A DNA stretch of 64,000 nucleotides from contig OX422187.1 in assembly GCA_949130485.1 (NCBI GenBank), positions 1,240,001 to 1,304,000 on the forward strand, written 5' to 3'. The notes beneath the pieces were generated by a model that worked only from the letters and a program-made list of their open reading frames with translations, was not told where the DNA came from and did no database searches. The stretch is from Agelas oroides (lineage: Eukaryota > Porifera > Demospongiae > Agelasida > Agelasidae). The position numbers and the translations under genes are program-made. Shown here in pieces: positions 22,356 through 34,059 of the stretch (position 1 is the stretch's first letter; every line of letters begins with the position of its first letter).

Positions 22356-24689
22356 ACCTCCATTTGTGTTTTGCAGAGACTGTCGAAGGCTAGTAGATGT
22401 TTGGCAATCCCCATTTGAGTTCCATTAGGTGTAGGTGTTCAGATATTGAAATAATAATTTCAAATGTGGGTGTTGGAATGCTTGGAATATAATTTTTTCT
22501 GGAAAAGGGGGGTGTTTGAATGATTGGATGATTCAAATAATTAGACTCATTACGGTATGATATAAAATGTAGCCATGTCACGGCAGCCCTCATGGAATAA
22601 CAAAATCACTGCCCCTCATGTGTAATAAATACAGGATGTCTCACTGGTAGTACCAAAGCCATTTAACAAATGACCAACAAGAATCCCTCAAAGGGTACGG
22701 GCCTCAAAGACGATGATTATGAAGGTTATGAAAGGTCAGTGTATGAAAATGTCTTCATTACTTACACTTGTTGGGTCTCTTACCATGCCTGTGTGTGTGT
22801 TGTCTGCTGTCATGTACATATGTAGCACCTAAGCTATTTCACAAATGACCACTGTTACATCAAAGAACGCCTCACAAGACACTGACGATGACTGCGGGGA
22901 AGGTAGTAAAGTATCAGAGTGTATAAAAATGGCTTCATCACCAGCACTTGTTGGGTACCCTGTCATTGTGTTCGTCTGGGTGTATGCTGTCATATATTAT
23001 ACTCATGCTATCATATGTGCCTGGTAGTTCTGCTGTCATTTATGCCTGGGTACCTCCCCCCCCCCCCAACCCCCGAATCTTTTATGCTCAGGCATTCCCG
23101 CTACCTTGTATGCCCGGGTAGCTCCACTCTCTTGTATGCCCGGGTAGTCCTGCCTTCGTATATGGCAGTGAAGTATCTGAAGCACTCAGGGAGGGCTCGT
23201 CGATAAATTACTTTCATCAGTGAAGTATGAGCAGTGCAGTCTCAAAACCATCCAAGCTGCCAACCACTTGCAACCTTTGCTCAAATATCCATCTTCAAGG
23301 CACAATTTAGCTTTCACTCTTCTATTTCAGATTGTTTGGATTATCATCATCAAAGGGTTGTGATCACCATGGCAACAAGCCACACCCTTACTCAAGTGTT
23401 TATGGCCCCAGACCCTCCTGGTGTCTTAGTCTCGGCCCCAGACTCTCCTGGTGTCCTTTAGTCTCGGCCCCAGACCCTCCTGGTGTCTTAGTCTCGGCCC
23501 CAGACCCTCCTGGTGTCCTTTAGTCTCGGCTCCAGACCCTCCTGGTGTCTTAGTCTCGGCCCCAGACTCTCCTGGTGTCCTTTAGTCTCGGCCCCAGACC
23601 CTCCTGAAAAGTAGAGACAGAGTCTAGTGTTATGAGTGACTCATCTTGCCACACCTTGTCACACCTTAAACAGAACATTATGCTCTGGTCAAACTGTTCA
23701 TGTACACATGTTCCACTACTTTCTTTCTGCTTGAGTAAAAGAGTGGATTTTAGTCTCTGATATCAACTCTGCAGTCACTCTAGCTTTCTCCACATTTCGT
23801 CTGGTCCCGTCATTGTAAGAAAGTGAGGATCCACTGCACTAAAGGCTATGTTTATTTTCACCAGACCCTCCACCAATGTGAACGTCTGGTGCTGAGACTA
23901 CAGTCCGTGCACTTATCCTTTTTAGGCAGTAAGTACTTTAAAGTAGTGCCCTACAATGTTTTTACCTCAGAGTTGAGGGGGGGGGGGCATAGGTCCTTTA
24001 TGAGGAAATGGACATTGTCCTCTGGTTTTAATGACATCCTGCTTACGACCAACTGGTGGCAGTGGGTCTCTATAGTTGAGGGGGCATAGGTGATTTCTGA
24101 GGTAATGGACCATGATCCATTGACCACGACTTTGTGGTGACATCTTGCTCCCTGTCTAACTGGTGGTTATTGCCTAATACAGGATATCTGACTCCCACAC
24201 ATTGTGGCACTTTCTATTCACCTTCCCAACCCTGTGGCACTTCCTATTCACCTTCCCAACCCTAAGTTAGATACTGTTTAATGCCACTTTCGGGACGGGC
24301 AGGATCTTGCTTGCTCCCACTTTCGGGACGGGCAGCCCAGTCAGGTGACAATCCGTCACGCATGCGCACAAACCTGATGGTACCTCGTGGCTAAGTTCTG
24401 TAGTCAAGAAGTTTATTCTATACCCACCTCACCACACCCTCCCATTATTAATTAATCTTCACAAATACTGTATCTTCTCCATCAGCTCATAGATGATGTG
24501 ATAGAGTCGGGCTTGTTGGCGGGTGTTTCGAGAATGGGGTTGGGAGATACCCATCAGTACGTCGGGCCTGCCCCCCAAACACCTCGAAAATTAAAGCATG
24601 GGCCAGCAAGCCTGGCTCCAAGTGCCAAATCATCTGGAATATAGCTCCAGCTGGTTTGGTTATATACAAGTATAATTAGTTGCTTGTCG
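22356..24689. repeat. Gene-poor stretch with short tandem repeats
   Basis: At 23402-23605 about seven copies of a 29-32-bp unit (CTCGGCCCCAGACCCTCCTG) lie in tandem. Around 23085-23150 TATGCCCGGGTAG repeats. At 24205-24262 a 32-bp unit (CACTTCCTATTCACCTTCCC) is duplicated. C- and G-runs lie near 23058 and 23980. The CAGACCCTCCTG unit resembles the arm of the TAGTCTCG foldbacks, so the array may have arisen from one. No gene is seen. Confidence 0.6.
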
Positions 24690-24990
24690 AGAGTTAACCT
24701 GGTATTTTTTCTCACGTGAGCACCGTCAAGGTAGAAAGGGGGTACAAAGACCTTATTTGTGTGTGGGCATACCCGAAGTCTCAGATCATGAAAAAGAGCA
24801 AAGGTAGCAGGCAACTTACTACATGTATCTAGCTATTGGGGGTTGAATATCATACACACCGAGTGTCAAGCACATAGCTGGTTGAACAATGCACAAAATT
24901 TTGCCTTTCTGTTCTCAAAACTCCGGTCTTATTTCAGTTTATGTCATGTTCACGTGAGAAAATAATACCAGGCTCTCTACACCTGCACAA
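24690..24990. mobile_element. Degenerate copy of the 26733 foldback element
   Basis: Shares the order GAG(A)GTTAACCTGGTATTTTT, CTCACGTGAGCACCG, GTACCCGAAG-like string, GGCAACTTACTAC and CACGTGAGAAAATAATACCA with the element at 26733-27067. The outer TAGCCTCG tips are missing. Confidence 0.65.
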
Positions 24991-25719
24991 CTTCAATGGG
25001 GTGAGTACGAGGCTTGAATCATTACGAGCATTCTCGGCAGCAACCATAATGCTGGAATAATCCAGTAGAAATTGCAACTTCAGGACCAAACGTTGAGGAA
25101 TTTGAGTTCTTTGGTCATTGTGATCTACTTGTTTGGTCATTGATTGCAGTCCAGTTTTAGCTAAGTGGGGAGGAATTGTGAGCATAACAGTGAACATAAT
25201 CATACAGCATAATAGAGCGAAATCAGAAGAAGTTGTAATTTTGGAGCATAATATTTGTCATGTCTCTAGCTTGACAAAAAAACTTTGATTCCCATGTTTC
25301 AACACCTATACAGGCATCATCATCAGGGAAAAAGAAACAGTGGTGGTGACAAGATAAAGGGGGGAATTAGGTGTTATAATAAAATATTAACACTAATGGG
25401 CTATCCCATTTAATAAGGGTACTCCCCCTATGGATGACAGAGCTATTTGCCTACCCTGGGACAAAAATTTTGCCTTGACACCCCTAGGGCAGACAGTAGT
25501 TTACAGAGAATTACGGAAATTTTACTGAAATTTACAAGAGAATACGGAGATATCCTAGCATGTCAATACCCCCTGGGACAGACACTGAAAAATCATCCAT
25601 CTTATTAAATGGAATAGCCCAATGAAGGTGAGATGCCGGTGATGAACTGCAGGGAATGAAATCAAAGTTTTGTCAGGCTAGAGATGAATAATACTGCAAA
25701 CATTGAAGAACTACCTAGC
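24991..25719. other. No gene recognised; expected position of upstream GPCR exons
   Basis: The extracellular exons of the adhesion GPCR should lie 5' of 26209, but I could not identify any here. On the minus strand, near 25290-25320, CTGATGA and GAAAC occur with poor helix pairing (see rejected items). Confidence 0.3.
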
Positions 25720-26047
25720 CACACTCACTCACTCACACTCACTCACTCACTCACTCACTCTCACTCACTCACTCTCACTCACTCACTCACTCACTCTCAC
25801 TCTCACTCACTCTCACTCACTCTCACTCACTCTCACTCACTCACTCACTCACTCACTCACTCTCACTCACTCACTCACTCACTCACTCACTCACTCTCAC
25901 TCTCACTCACTCACTCTCACTCACTCACTCACTCACTCTCACTCTCACTCACTCTCACTCTCACTACTCACTCTCACTCTCACTCACTACTCACTCACTC
26001 ACTCTCACTCACTCACTCACTCACTCACTCTCACTCTCACTCACTCA

Positions 26048-26079
<32 letters not shown>

Positions 26080-26087
26080 CTCACTCA

Positions 26088-26125
<38 letters not shown>

Positions 26126-26208
26126 CTCACTCACTCACTCACTCACTCACTCACTCACTCACTCACTCACTCACTCATGCACTCACACACACACACACAC
26201 ACACACAG
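25720..26208. repeat. (TCAC)n / (TC AC)n microsatellite
   Basis: Nearly 490 bp of ACTC and CTCACT tetra/hexanucleotide repeats, ending in (CA)n directly at the splice acceptor of the GPS exon (CACACACAG|G). It is open in several frames (Thr-His-Ser-Leu repeats), which comes from repeat composition rather than coding. Confidence 0.95.
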
Positions 26209-29200
26209 GCAATCTGGGAGGCTGGTGGGGGGAAACTGGGCGACTGACGGGTGTGATCGTAATGCCAATCTCTCTAACAGCACTGTGACAGTGTGCGAGT
26301 GTAACCACCTCACACACTTTGCCATCCTGCTCAGCCCGGGACCAGTGGTAAGTAATGCATATTTCAGTATACTCTCTGCATACTATATAAGTATCACCAT
26401 AGTACAAAGCTATACTGGAAAATTTCACGAGTTTGTTGCCGTCTGTATTGTTACGAGTGCGCAGCACGAGTAACAAGACCAACGGCAACAAACGAATGCT
26501 ATTTTTATCCGGTATAGCTTGGTACTATGGTGATAGTGATTTTATCATACGAACCTTCGATTTCATTGCACGTTCAGACGCACGCACTTGTAGTACCTGA
26601 TACGGATTCTCCCGTGGCTTGTAGTACTGATACGGATCCCGTGTGACTTGTAGTAAAAAATATATATTATAAACTGCGTGCAGCTACAGGGCTTCCCCAT
26701 TGACTCCCATACATTAGCGTGAGTTAGATCTATAGCCTCGTTCCCAGGCTCCTTCGCTCCGGAACGCAAAATTGAACTTGTGCATGCGGAGAGAGCCTGG
26801 TATTTTTTCTCACGTGAGCACCGCCAAAGGTAGAATGGAGGTAGAACGACCTTAATTGCACGTGGGCGTACCCGAAGACTCAGAACAGGGAAACGAGCGA
26901 AGGTAGCGGGCAACTTACTACACATATCTAGCTATCGGGTAGTGAATATCATACACACTTGAGCATTGAACGCAAAGTTGGTTGAATAAAACGTTGCACG
27001 TGAGAAAAGATACCAGGCTCTCCACGTGTGTACATTTTGTGTTCCGGGGAGCCTGGGAACAAGGCTAAGTTAGATGTACGATAACTAGATATATACTCCA
27101 CTTCACCCTTGTTTCTGTGGTAACAGGTGGGTATTATTTTCCATATACTGACAGGAAGTTGTAGATTCTGTTCCATATACCACAGGAAGTTGTAAAGTGA
27201 TGTTTCCTATAAGCTAACTTGTTACTGTAAACTACTTTACATGTTTACTAATAACATACCTTGTTTACAGTGAGAACTACCATGTGTGTTTACTAATAGC
27301 AATAAGGACCAATCAGAGTGGAGAATATAACAGCTAAACAACAGTAGACAGGAATTTATGGCCATAAACAACCCTAGCCCTCCAGCTGTGCCCTTAGGCT
27401 TTGGTGGTTTAAATCCCTGTCTACTGTGATTTTACATATTGTGTATACAGTGACACCTGTCTATGGCAGTCACCTACTCCTGGTCAAAGTTGGCACACTA
27501 ATCCTGTACATGGTGACCATTGTAGTCAGGTTTATCAATAGCTGGTGTTGAACAGTTGATAATACATGCCCTTAATTTATTCTCCAATATTCAGGTAGCG
27601 CCGGAGGCAGTGCTGCTGTCCCTGGAAATCATTGGTATAGTCGGTATAACTGTCTCCCTGGTTGCCATGGCAATCACCGTACTAACCTTCATCTGCCTCA
27701 GGTGACTCTTGACCCCCTTACCCTGCTATTTTTATTAACTCTTCTCCCCACCTCTCTCCCCCCACCTCTCTTCCCTCGCCTCTCTCCCCTCGCCTCTCTC
27801 CCCCCACCTCTCTCCCCCCACCTCTCTCCCCCCACCTCTCTCCCCTCGCCTCTCTCATGTGGCTCTCTCCCCTCGCCCCTCTCCCCTCGCCTCTCTCCCC
27901 CCACCTCTCTTCCCTCGCCTCTCTCCCCTCACCTCTCTCCCCTAGCTCGCCTCTCTCCCCCCACCTCTCTCCCCTCGCCTCTCTCCCCCCACCTCTCTCC
28001 CCTCGCCTCTCTCACGAGGCCACCTCTACCAGTCTGGATGTAACACTATTTCAATCCTTCATTTCAGGTCGTTATGGAGTATGCGTAGCTACATTCATAT
28101 CAACCTGTGCATCAGTCTTATGGTTGCGCAGGTGACCTTCATTGCTGGGGTGGAGCCCCGGGGAAGTGTGGTGAGTGCCTCTGTATATGTATACCTGTTG
28201 CTATGGTCAAGAGCGCATAAGAATGGGCGGCTAGAGTAAGAGCGTGTAACTACGTGAAATTCGAAACCAGACAGAATTTACCGCCAGTACTAAAAATAGC
28301 AACACGTACTGCACAGCTGGGCGCGTAGACTAAACGATTGTTGCTAAGCACGTGACCGATGTTCTATTTTTAGTACAGTTCAATAATTTTGACCGGACTA
28401 CGGGCTTCTATTGGAGTTACACCCTCTTACTCTAGTCACCCGTTCTTATGCGCTCTTGCTATGGTATATCATTCCCTTTCCTCCCTCCCTCCCTCCCTCC
28501 CTCCCTCCAAAGGTTGGCTGCCAGGTGGTAGAGTGCTGCTACACTATTTCTTCATGGTGACATTCATGTGGATGCTGATGGAGGGCGTGGTTCTCTATGT
28601 GGCTCTTGTGCGAGTGTTTCCGAAGTATCAGGCGAGATACATTGCTGCATTCACCATTGTTAGCTATGGTGAGCTGAGACGACATTTAGCTAATGTAGCA
28701 GTTCTGAGCTACACCAGGCAAGATTCTTCACCTCACCTCTGCCTCCTCCTTCTCTCCCTCCTCCACTCCCCTTGCCTCCTCCCTGCACTTTGCCAGGTTT
28801 ACCATTGCTGTATATGGGAGTGACCATTCCTCTTGGGTTTCTCCTAGACAATGGACCACACTCTGGCTATGACAATGCGTGAGTTAGCGCAAGCTCTTTC
28901 GTCCACCCAATACCTGCTATATCACCCTCTCACCTCCCTCCTCCCTCCTCCCTCCCTCCTCCCTCCCTCCTCCCTCCTCCCTCCCTCCTCCCTCCCTCCT
29001 CCCTCCTCCCTCCCTCCTCCCTCCCTCCTCCCTCCTCCCTCCCTCCTCCCTCCTCCCTCCCTCCTCCCTCCCTCACCCCTCCTCCTTCCCTCCCTCCCTT
29101 CCTCCCTCCCTCCCTCCCTCCTCCCTCCTCCCTCCCTCCTCCCTCCTCCCTCCCTCCTCCCTCCTCCTCCCTCCTCCTTCCCTTCCTCCTCTCCTCTCTT

Positions 29201-30539
29201 CTTCAGGTGCTGGTTGAGGTATGACACTCAATTTATTTGGGCCTTTGTTGCTCCTGTAATTATCATTGTTCTGGTAAGTATACCACACAACATGCTTTAG
29301 TTTATTATGTTCTTCCTCCCTCCCCTCCCTGCCTCCCTCTTTCCACTTCCTCCTCTCCCTCCCTCTTCTCCCACTTCCTCCCCTCCCTCCCTGTCCTCCC
29401 CTCCCTCTCCTCAGGTGAATGTTGGGTTTTTTATTATGGCCATCACAATCATGTACCGTCACCATCGACGGCAGACACGCAAGAGCAGAGTTGCTGAAGT
29501 CAAGTGAGCTGCATTGAAATGTTGAACATGTCATCCAATTCACATAATGTTTCCCTCCATCCCTCCTCCTCCATCTCTCCTCCCCCTCCACCTCTTCCCT
29601 TCTCTCCTTCACCTCTTCCTTGGTCCTCTCCCTCATGTGTAGGTACTGGTTAATATCTTCTATCTCTCTGCTGGTTGTGATGGGAATTACATGGGTCGTT
29701 GGCATCTTTACATTTGGGACTGAAGCCCTCCTGCCCATAGCATACATCTTCACTATCTTTATAGCATTCCAGGTACATCACATGACCTCATGAGCAAATC
29801 ACATGACTTCATTGTCAGATCACATGACTCATGAGCAGATCACATGACCTCCTTGTCCGATCACATGACCTCATGAGCAGATCACATGACTTACAGATCC
29901 TCCATGTCACTTTTCCTCATGCAGGGAGCAATCATCTTTATCTTATTTGTGGTGCTGTCTAAACAGGTGAGGCAGCCAGAGTTTCAGTTTCATATGACAT
30001 CACTGCATGGTGCTACTTGTGTACATGCTTCAATTATTGCAGGTACGTTGAGGCATACAGGAAGTGGTGGAAGGTGAAAGTGACCGAGTCAGAGCTTCTC
30101 AGCAAATACTTTGGAGAGAAACTTACTGTCACTACTAGTACAGGAATGGTCAGTGATCCCACATCTTCCCTCTCTCCTTCCCTCTCTCTTTACCTCCCTC
30201 CTTTCTTCCCTTCCTTCTTCATGAGTGGTCCACACTATTCTCTGTCTGTAGGAGGGACGATCTGGCAGCGTTTCTTCCTCGGATCATGGCAAACTTAAAT
30301 GTAAGTTGCATCCTCCAATTCATCTTTCTACCTTGACTGGCTCCCTCCACACCACACTTTCTCACACACCCGGCCTCCTATCCCCCTCCCCTCCACACAC
30401 ACACACACACACACACATCACAGCTGTTGGCAGAAGAACCAATGTCCAGAGGATGAAAAAGTCCCACCCATGGCCCTCCAGCCCCTCACACAAGGCAATG
30501 TATTCAACATTGTCTTTCTTCCTCGAGCAGGTGCTGTAA
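26209..30539 (+). CDS. Adhesion G-protein-coupled receptor (GPS + seven TM), 5' partial
   Basis: Adhesion GPCRs self-cleave at a GPS motif and signal through seven membrane helices. Exons, by GT/AG borders and phase: 26209-26347 (GPS: NWATDGC, VCECNHLTHFAILL; cleavage expected between L and T), 27595-27701 (TM1), 28068-28170 (TM2, HINLCISLMVAQVTFIAGVE), 28513-28668 (TM3, LLHYFFMVTFMWMLMEGVVL), 28797-28878 (TM4), 29207-29273 (TM5, CWLRYDTQFIWAFVAP), 29415-29503, 29643-29772 (TM6 and start of TM7, LLVVMGITWVVGIF), 29925-29966 (TM7), 30043-30148, 30252-30300 and 30424-30539 (tail). Two exons need one base each to stay in frame: a missing base near 28530 (after GCQVV) and an extra T near 30048 (before EAYRKWW); the phase arithmetic fits exactly one base each. 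Adhesion-domain exons upstream were not found. Introns hold polypyrimidine tracts and three foldbacks. Confidence 0.9.
26390..26545. mobile_element. 155-bp foldback in GPCR intron 1
   Basis: TATCACCATAGTACAAAGCT at the left and AGCTTGGTACTATGGTGATA at the right are inverted copies, as are TTGTTGCCGT and ACGGCAACAA in the interior. The core is GAGTGCGCAGCACGAGTAAC. Confidence 0.75.
26733..27067. mobile_element. Foldback element, TAGCCTCGTTCCCAGGC termini
   Basis: The left end is TAGCCTCGTTCCCAGGCTCC and the right end is GAGCCTGGGAACAAGGCTA. Inner arms GAGAGCCTGGTATTTTTTCT with CACGTGAG are matched by CACGTGAGAAAAGATACCAG. About 335 bp, inside GPCR intron 1. Confidence 0.85.
27070..27436. mobile_element. 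Palindrome-ended repeat, family A copy 2 (inverted)
   Basis: Reverse-complement counterpart of 11731-12180: CTCCACTTCACCC, ACAGGAAGTTGTAGATTCTG, TTTACTAATAACA and GGACCAATCAGAG precede a degenerate palindrome (AACAGTAGACAGGAATTTAT ... AATCCCTGTCTACTGT). It lies in GPCR intron 1. Confidence 0.75.
27720..28020. repeat. Polypyrimidine tract CTCTCCCCTCGC / CTCTCCCCCCAC in GPCR intron
   Basis: Repeated 12-13-bp units, all C/T with interspersed G or A on the + strand, directly after the TM1 donor. Long homopurine/homopyrimidine runs can form triplex or, on the G-rich strand, quadruplex structures. Confidence 0.9.
28208..28458. mobile_element. MITE, CAAGAGCGCATAAGAA termini, copy 2
   Basis: The left end is CAAGAGCGCATAAGAATGGG and the right end is CCCGTTCTTATGCGCTCTTG, with second arms GAGTAAGAGCGTGTAACT and AGTTACACCCTCTTACTC. 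About 251 bp, in the intron between TM2 and TM3 exons. Same family as 20511-20763. Confidence 0.85.
28925..29200. repeat. (CCTCCCTCCTCCCT)n polypyrimidine tract in GPCR intron
   Basis: Almost pure C/T on the + strand, in irregular CCCTCC/CCTCCT units. It ends just before the TM5 acceptor, so it may act as an oversized polypyrimidine tract for splicing. The ORFs crossing it are compositional. Confidence 0.9.
29773..29892. repeat. 24-27-bp tandem repeat in GPCR intron
   Basis: About five copies of ATCACATGACCTCATGAGCA with small changes between the TM6 and TM7 exons. The unit contains the palindromes TCACATGA and CTCATGAG. Confidence 0.85.
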
Positions 30540-30724
30540 CAGAGGCTGAGACAGGTATGTGCGCCACTGCTACTCTGTGCATGGCCTCACTGATCATATT
30601 TATACCTGTGACAGTGTAAGATGGTGTTCTAGTTGAAATCTTTTAAGGGCGTATCAGCTTTTGAGCTCAACGTCACCAAATTTTACCCTTCTGCTCCTCC
30701 CTCCTTCCTCCTTCTCTCCTTCCT

Positions 30725-30801
30725 TCCTTCCTTCCCTCCCTCCCTCCCTCCCTCCCTCCCTCCCTCCCTCCCTCCCTCCCTCCCTCCCTCCCTCCCTCCC
30801 T
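30725..30801. repeat. (TTCC)n/(TCCC)n microsatellite
   Basis: Four-base pyrimidine units TTCC then CCCT run about 75 bp between the GPCR stop and the first visible TRMU exon. No exon with the TRMU N-terminal PP-loop motif is seen in 30540-31120. Confidence 0.9.
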
Positions 30802-31120
30802 GTCAGTCCCTGAGCACCACCATAGATAATAAGAAATGGTGGCCTCTCCCAAACTCTCCCCAAGTGCAAACCAAAATAGTGACAGAAAGCCTGGGTAGGG
30901 CCTGGGAACAAGGCTAGGTGATCATGAAGCTTATCTAATTGCAAATGTTTCGACCCCTTTACTCCAACACTGTACTTGCATACCTCATGACTAAAGCTTC
31001 ATATTCAGTACTGTGTCCACAATGTCCCTCCCTCCCTCCATCAAGGTAAAGTTGCTTTGGAGAATGGTCGGCTTGAGAGACATGAGAAGACAGCTGTTGA
31101 CAATGAATACATGGACACAG

Positions 31121-33805
31121 CCCCAATCCTGATATTCTCTGCAATCAGAAAATCAAGTTTGGAGCCTTCTACGAACATGCTTTGAGCAGCATGGGGGTGG
31201 ATGCCATAGCAACTGGACACTATGCAAGGACAGAGAGAAGCACGTCTGGTACATTTGTAGCTAAGATCTAGTGTTGCAAAAATGGCTAGTCTCAATAGGC
31301 CGTAGTAGCAAGGTGCATTCATTCATTCATCGTCCATTCATTCATTTCATTCATTCGTCGTCCCTTCATTCATTCATTCCATCATTCAATCATTCACTCA
31401 TTCATTCGTTCATTCGTTCACTCGTTCATTCATTCGTTCGTTCATTCGTTCATTCGTTCATTCGTTCATTCATTCATTTGTTCATTCATTAAGTAACCTC
31501 GTATTTTTCTGCATTAGGACGAAGCAGGCTCTTGCAATCATTGGATGCATTTAAAGACCAGACGTATTTCTTATCACAAGTCCATCAGGTACAAGCACAC
31601 AAGCACAACCACGGGGACCGATCCTCAAATGATTCTTCTTGTTAGTCAGTCTTGCAGAAAACGCTGTTTCCCATTGGTCACTTGACGAAGGTAGAGGTGA
31701 AGAAGATGGCTGCCGAGGCAGGACTGGAATGGGTTGCCAGGTGAGGTACTTTTCAGGATTAATGAAAGGGCTCAGAACGGAAGTGGTCTAACCAAAACAA
31801 AACATGCGTTTCATAGCTCAGGTACTATCAGATATCCGACCAGGTATACACCCTGTAGCTATAGGGGTATGCTTGCCAGGACATGTTCACCATTTTCGGT
31901 ATACTCCTAATGGATGTGACCCCCCAACATTTCTTAGACTACATGCACTACAGAATACAGGGTGCATGCACCCAATTAGGCACCAATTTGTTGATTATTA
32001 CCGTATGGCGAGAAATTTTCGCGGGACAAAATTTTCGGGGATTGGCCGCTGGCAAAGATTTCGCGAAAATATTTTCGCGGTTCGACCTATATGGTTCGAC
32101 GATCACAAAGCACAAAGCACGACGATCACAAAATTTCGCGGTTAAAATTTTCGCGGTCTGAGGCAAATCCGCGAAAACCGCGAAAATTTTGTCCCGTGAA
32201 AATTTCTCGCCATACGGTAGTTTCATCAGCCGCCCACATGAATTTTTTGTGATAGAATTTAATCACTGTGTTTTTACATTTTTTGTGTACAGACGATGTA
32301 TGAATGAATCAAATAAGTGTAACGAAGAACGTAACGCTAACAAACGTGTCCATCTACTGCACAGCATCCTTAAGAGCCCTTCTACAATGGCGTATGACGA
32401 GCGCTGATCCTCCTGGCATCATACCCACCCACCCACTTGTGTGCAGTGGAAGAACCTGATGAGAAACTAACAAATTGGGGCCTTACCTAGAATAAATTAC
32501 CTAGAGACCTACAGGTCGTTTAGTGTCCCACGTCCTATAAACATGATCGTACCATTGAGGCTTCCAAAAAGTTTTTAGCATGCAAGTAAACTTGACCTTT
32601 AGATAGCCCAGGGTCTGAGCCCTTAAGTTAAAGGGGCTACAGCTATTGGATTGGGTATTGGATTGGTTACCATGGCAACATTAATATTTGTGTACCATCT
32701 TGCTCCATCCTCAGAGTATGGGTTTATGTTTCATTGGCAAGCGCAAGTTTTCCACATTTATCCAAGAGGTGTGTGCGCTGTGTGGCCACTATATTCTTCC
32801 ATGCGTCTTGACACTCAATTCTCAAATTTCAGTATCTTAAGGAGCAGCCAGGACACTTTGTCACACTGGATGGCAAAGTGATGGGGAAGCACAGAGGTAA
32901 ACTCTTTAATTTGTTTCCCTGTGCAGCATTTCAAGATGAAGTATTTTAAGTGCTTTTATCTGTTGGTGTACAACTGTGTGTGTGTGTGTTATGTCCAGGC
33001 CACCATTTCTTCACCATCGGCCAGTGGGCAAGGCTGGAAGGGATGGCAAATGCCTGGTTTGTAGCTGGCAAGGACCCACAGACCAGCACCATCACTGTGG
33101 TATGTTAGTCTCATTCCCAGTCTGACAGTCTGGGAATGAGACTGAGTGACAGTTAACCTCCTATATGTATGTAGGTTGAGGGTGCCTCTCATCCTGCCCT
33201 CTCCTGTCACTCCTTCACCACCTCCCCCCCTCACTGGATCGCAGGGAAGCCTCCCGACCTGCTGGGCCAGGGGAAACAGTTTGAGTGCCTCATGCGTTAC
33301 AGACACCAGAAGCCACTCAGTAAGTGACCACCTCACCGTCTGAAACATCAGCTCATGGCTTCTTCTTTTCACTGCAGAGAAGTGTTTAGTTGAAGTGTTG
33401 GAGGAAAACACATCACAAAGCAATAGGTCTGTGTCTCACCCGCTGGTAACAGCTGGAATTAAAAATGGCTGACTTTTGTTGCCACTTGATATACTAGGAA
33501 GGGTCTGGTGGTGAAGTGTGACCAACCGATCCTGGCAGTTACTCCTGGACAAGTGGGTCTGGGCTGATGATGGCCTCTTGATTGACCATACTCAGACCAC
33601 CTCACCGTAGCCCTCGTTGCCAGACTGTCTTTTACCCTCCAACCAATGAAAACTGGAGGGGGGTGGGGGGAGAGGCTATGTCACAATGTCCACAAAGACG
33701 GTCTCCTCTCCCCTCCTGCAGCATGCTGTGTTTTACAAGGATGAAGAATGCCTGGGTGGGGCTTCTATCTTAAAAGCTGGACCATCACCATGGGAACAGG
33801 GCTGA
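31121..33805 (+). CDS. TRMU: Mitochondrial tRNA-specific 2-thiouridylase (MnmA/TRMU), 5' incomplete
   Basis: TRMU adds sulfur to the wobble uridine of mitochondrial tRNAs. Exons with matching phases: 31121-31248 ([25 protein letters not shown]), 31518-31588 ([15 protein letters not shown]), 31658-31740 ([20 protein letters not shown]), 32715-32768 ([18 protein letters not shown], with the catalytic cysteine), 32833-32896 ([14 protein letters not shown]), 32999-33099 ([14 protein letters not shown]), 33175-33319, 33378-33426, 33498-33552, and 33722-33805 ([20 protein letters not shown], stop). The N-terminal ATP-binding half (SGGVDS motif and tRNA-contact region) is not visible upstream. A small exon that would bring in the KKE residues before SMGLCF is also unresolved between 31741 and 32714. 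The gene is convergent with the peptidase on the other strand, 254 bp apart. Confidence 0.92.
31316..31492. repeat. (CATT)n microsatellite in TRMU intron
   Basis: ATTCATTCATTCGTTCATTC repeats with G and C interruptions, about 175 bp. It gives a Phe/Ile/His/Ser-rich open frame of no meaning. Confidence 0.9.
31999..32219. mobile_element. Mariner-type MITE in TRMU intron
   Basis: The ends are TACCGTATGGCGAGAAATTT and AAATTTCTCGCCATACGGTA, followed inward by TCGCGGGACAAAATTTTC and its complement. About 221 bp with TA at both tips, as expected for a TA target duplication. The interior is rich in TTTTCGCG and CGCGAAAA. No transposase. Confidence 0.9.
33106..33144. repeat. Miniature palindrome TAGTCTCATTCCCAGTCTGA
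   Basis: A 39-bp foldback (TAGTCTCATTCCCAG ... CTGGGAATGAGACTGA) lying seven bases after a TRMU splice donor. It is a minimal member of the TAGTCTCG family. Confidence 0.75.
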
Positions 33806-34059
33806 CCAATCAGAGAAAGTCCACACTAAATATGATGTCATATGTCATTTTAAACTTCAAATCTGATGATTCCAGCATTAATAATTGACACAATACAAGA
33901 ATTATACCATTGAAAATCAGTTAAAATTAAATTAATGAAGCAAATTATTATTGGAATGATGGTGTACTAAACTACAACATGGGATAAACCTCTGAAAAAA
34001 TTTCTCAGTAATTATCCAAAGACCTTATGTGATGAAATTCAAATGCACCGTTATGGTAG

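Noticed and set aside
25290..25325. Second hammerhead candidate on the minus strand (CTGATGA ... GAAAC)
   Set aside because: Stem II would open with a U-U pair and only a weak GCCT/AGGT helix. Stem I pairing is absent.
25684..26473. Long Ser/Leu/Thr/His-rich ORFs over the TCAC repeat
   Set aside because: Open frames follow from the repeat lacking stop codons. Only the last part (from 26209) is real coding, and it is delimited by an AG acceptor.
31107..31121. Frameshift in TRMU before PNPDILCN
   Set aside because: The apparent upstream continuation NEYM could be coincidence. ACACAG at 31115-31120 is a good splice acceptor, so the exon can simply start at 31121.
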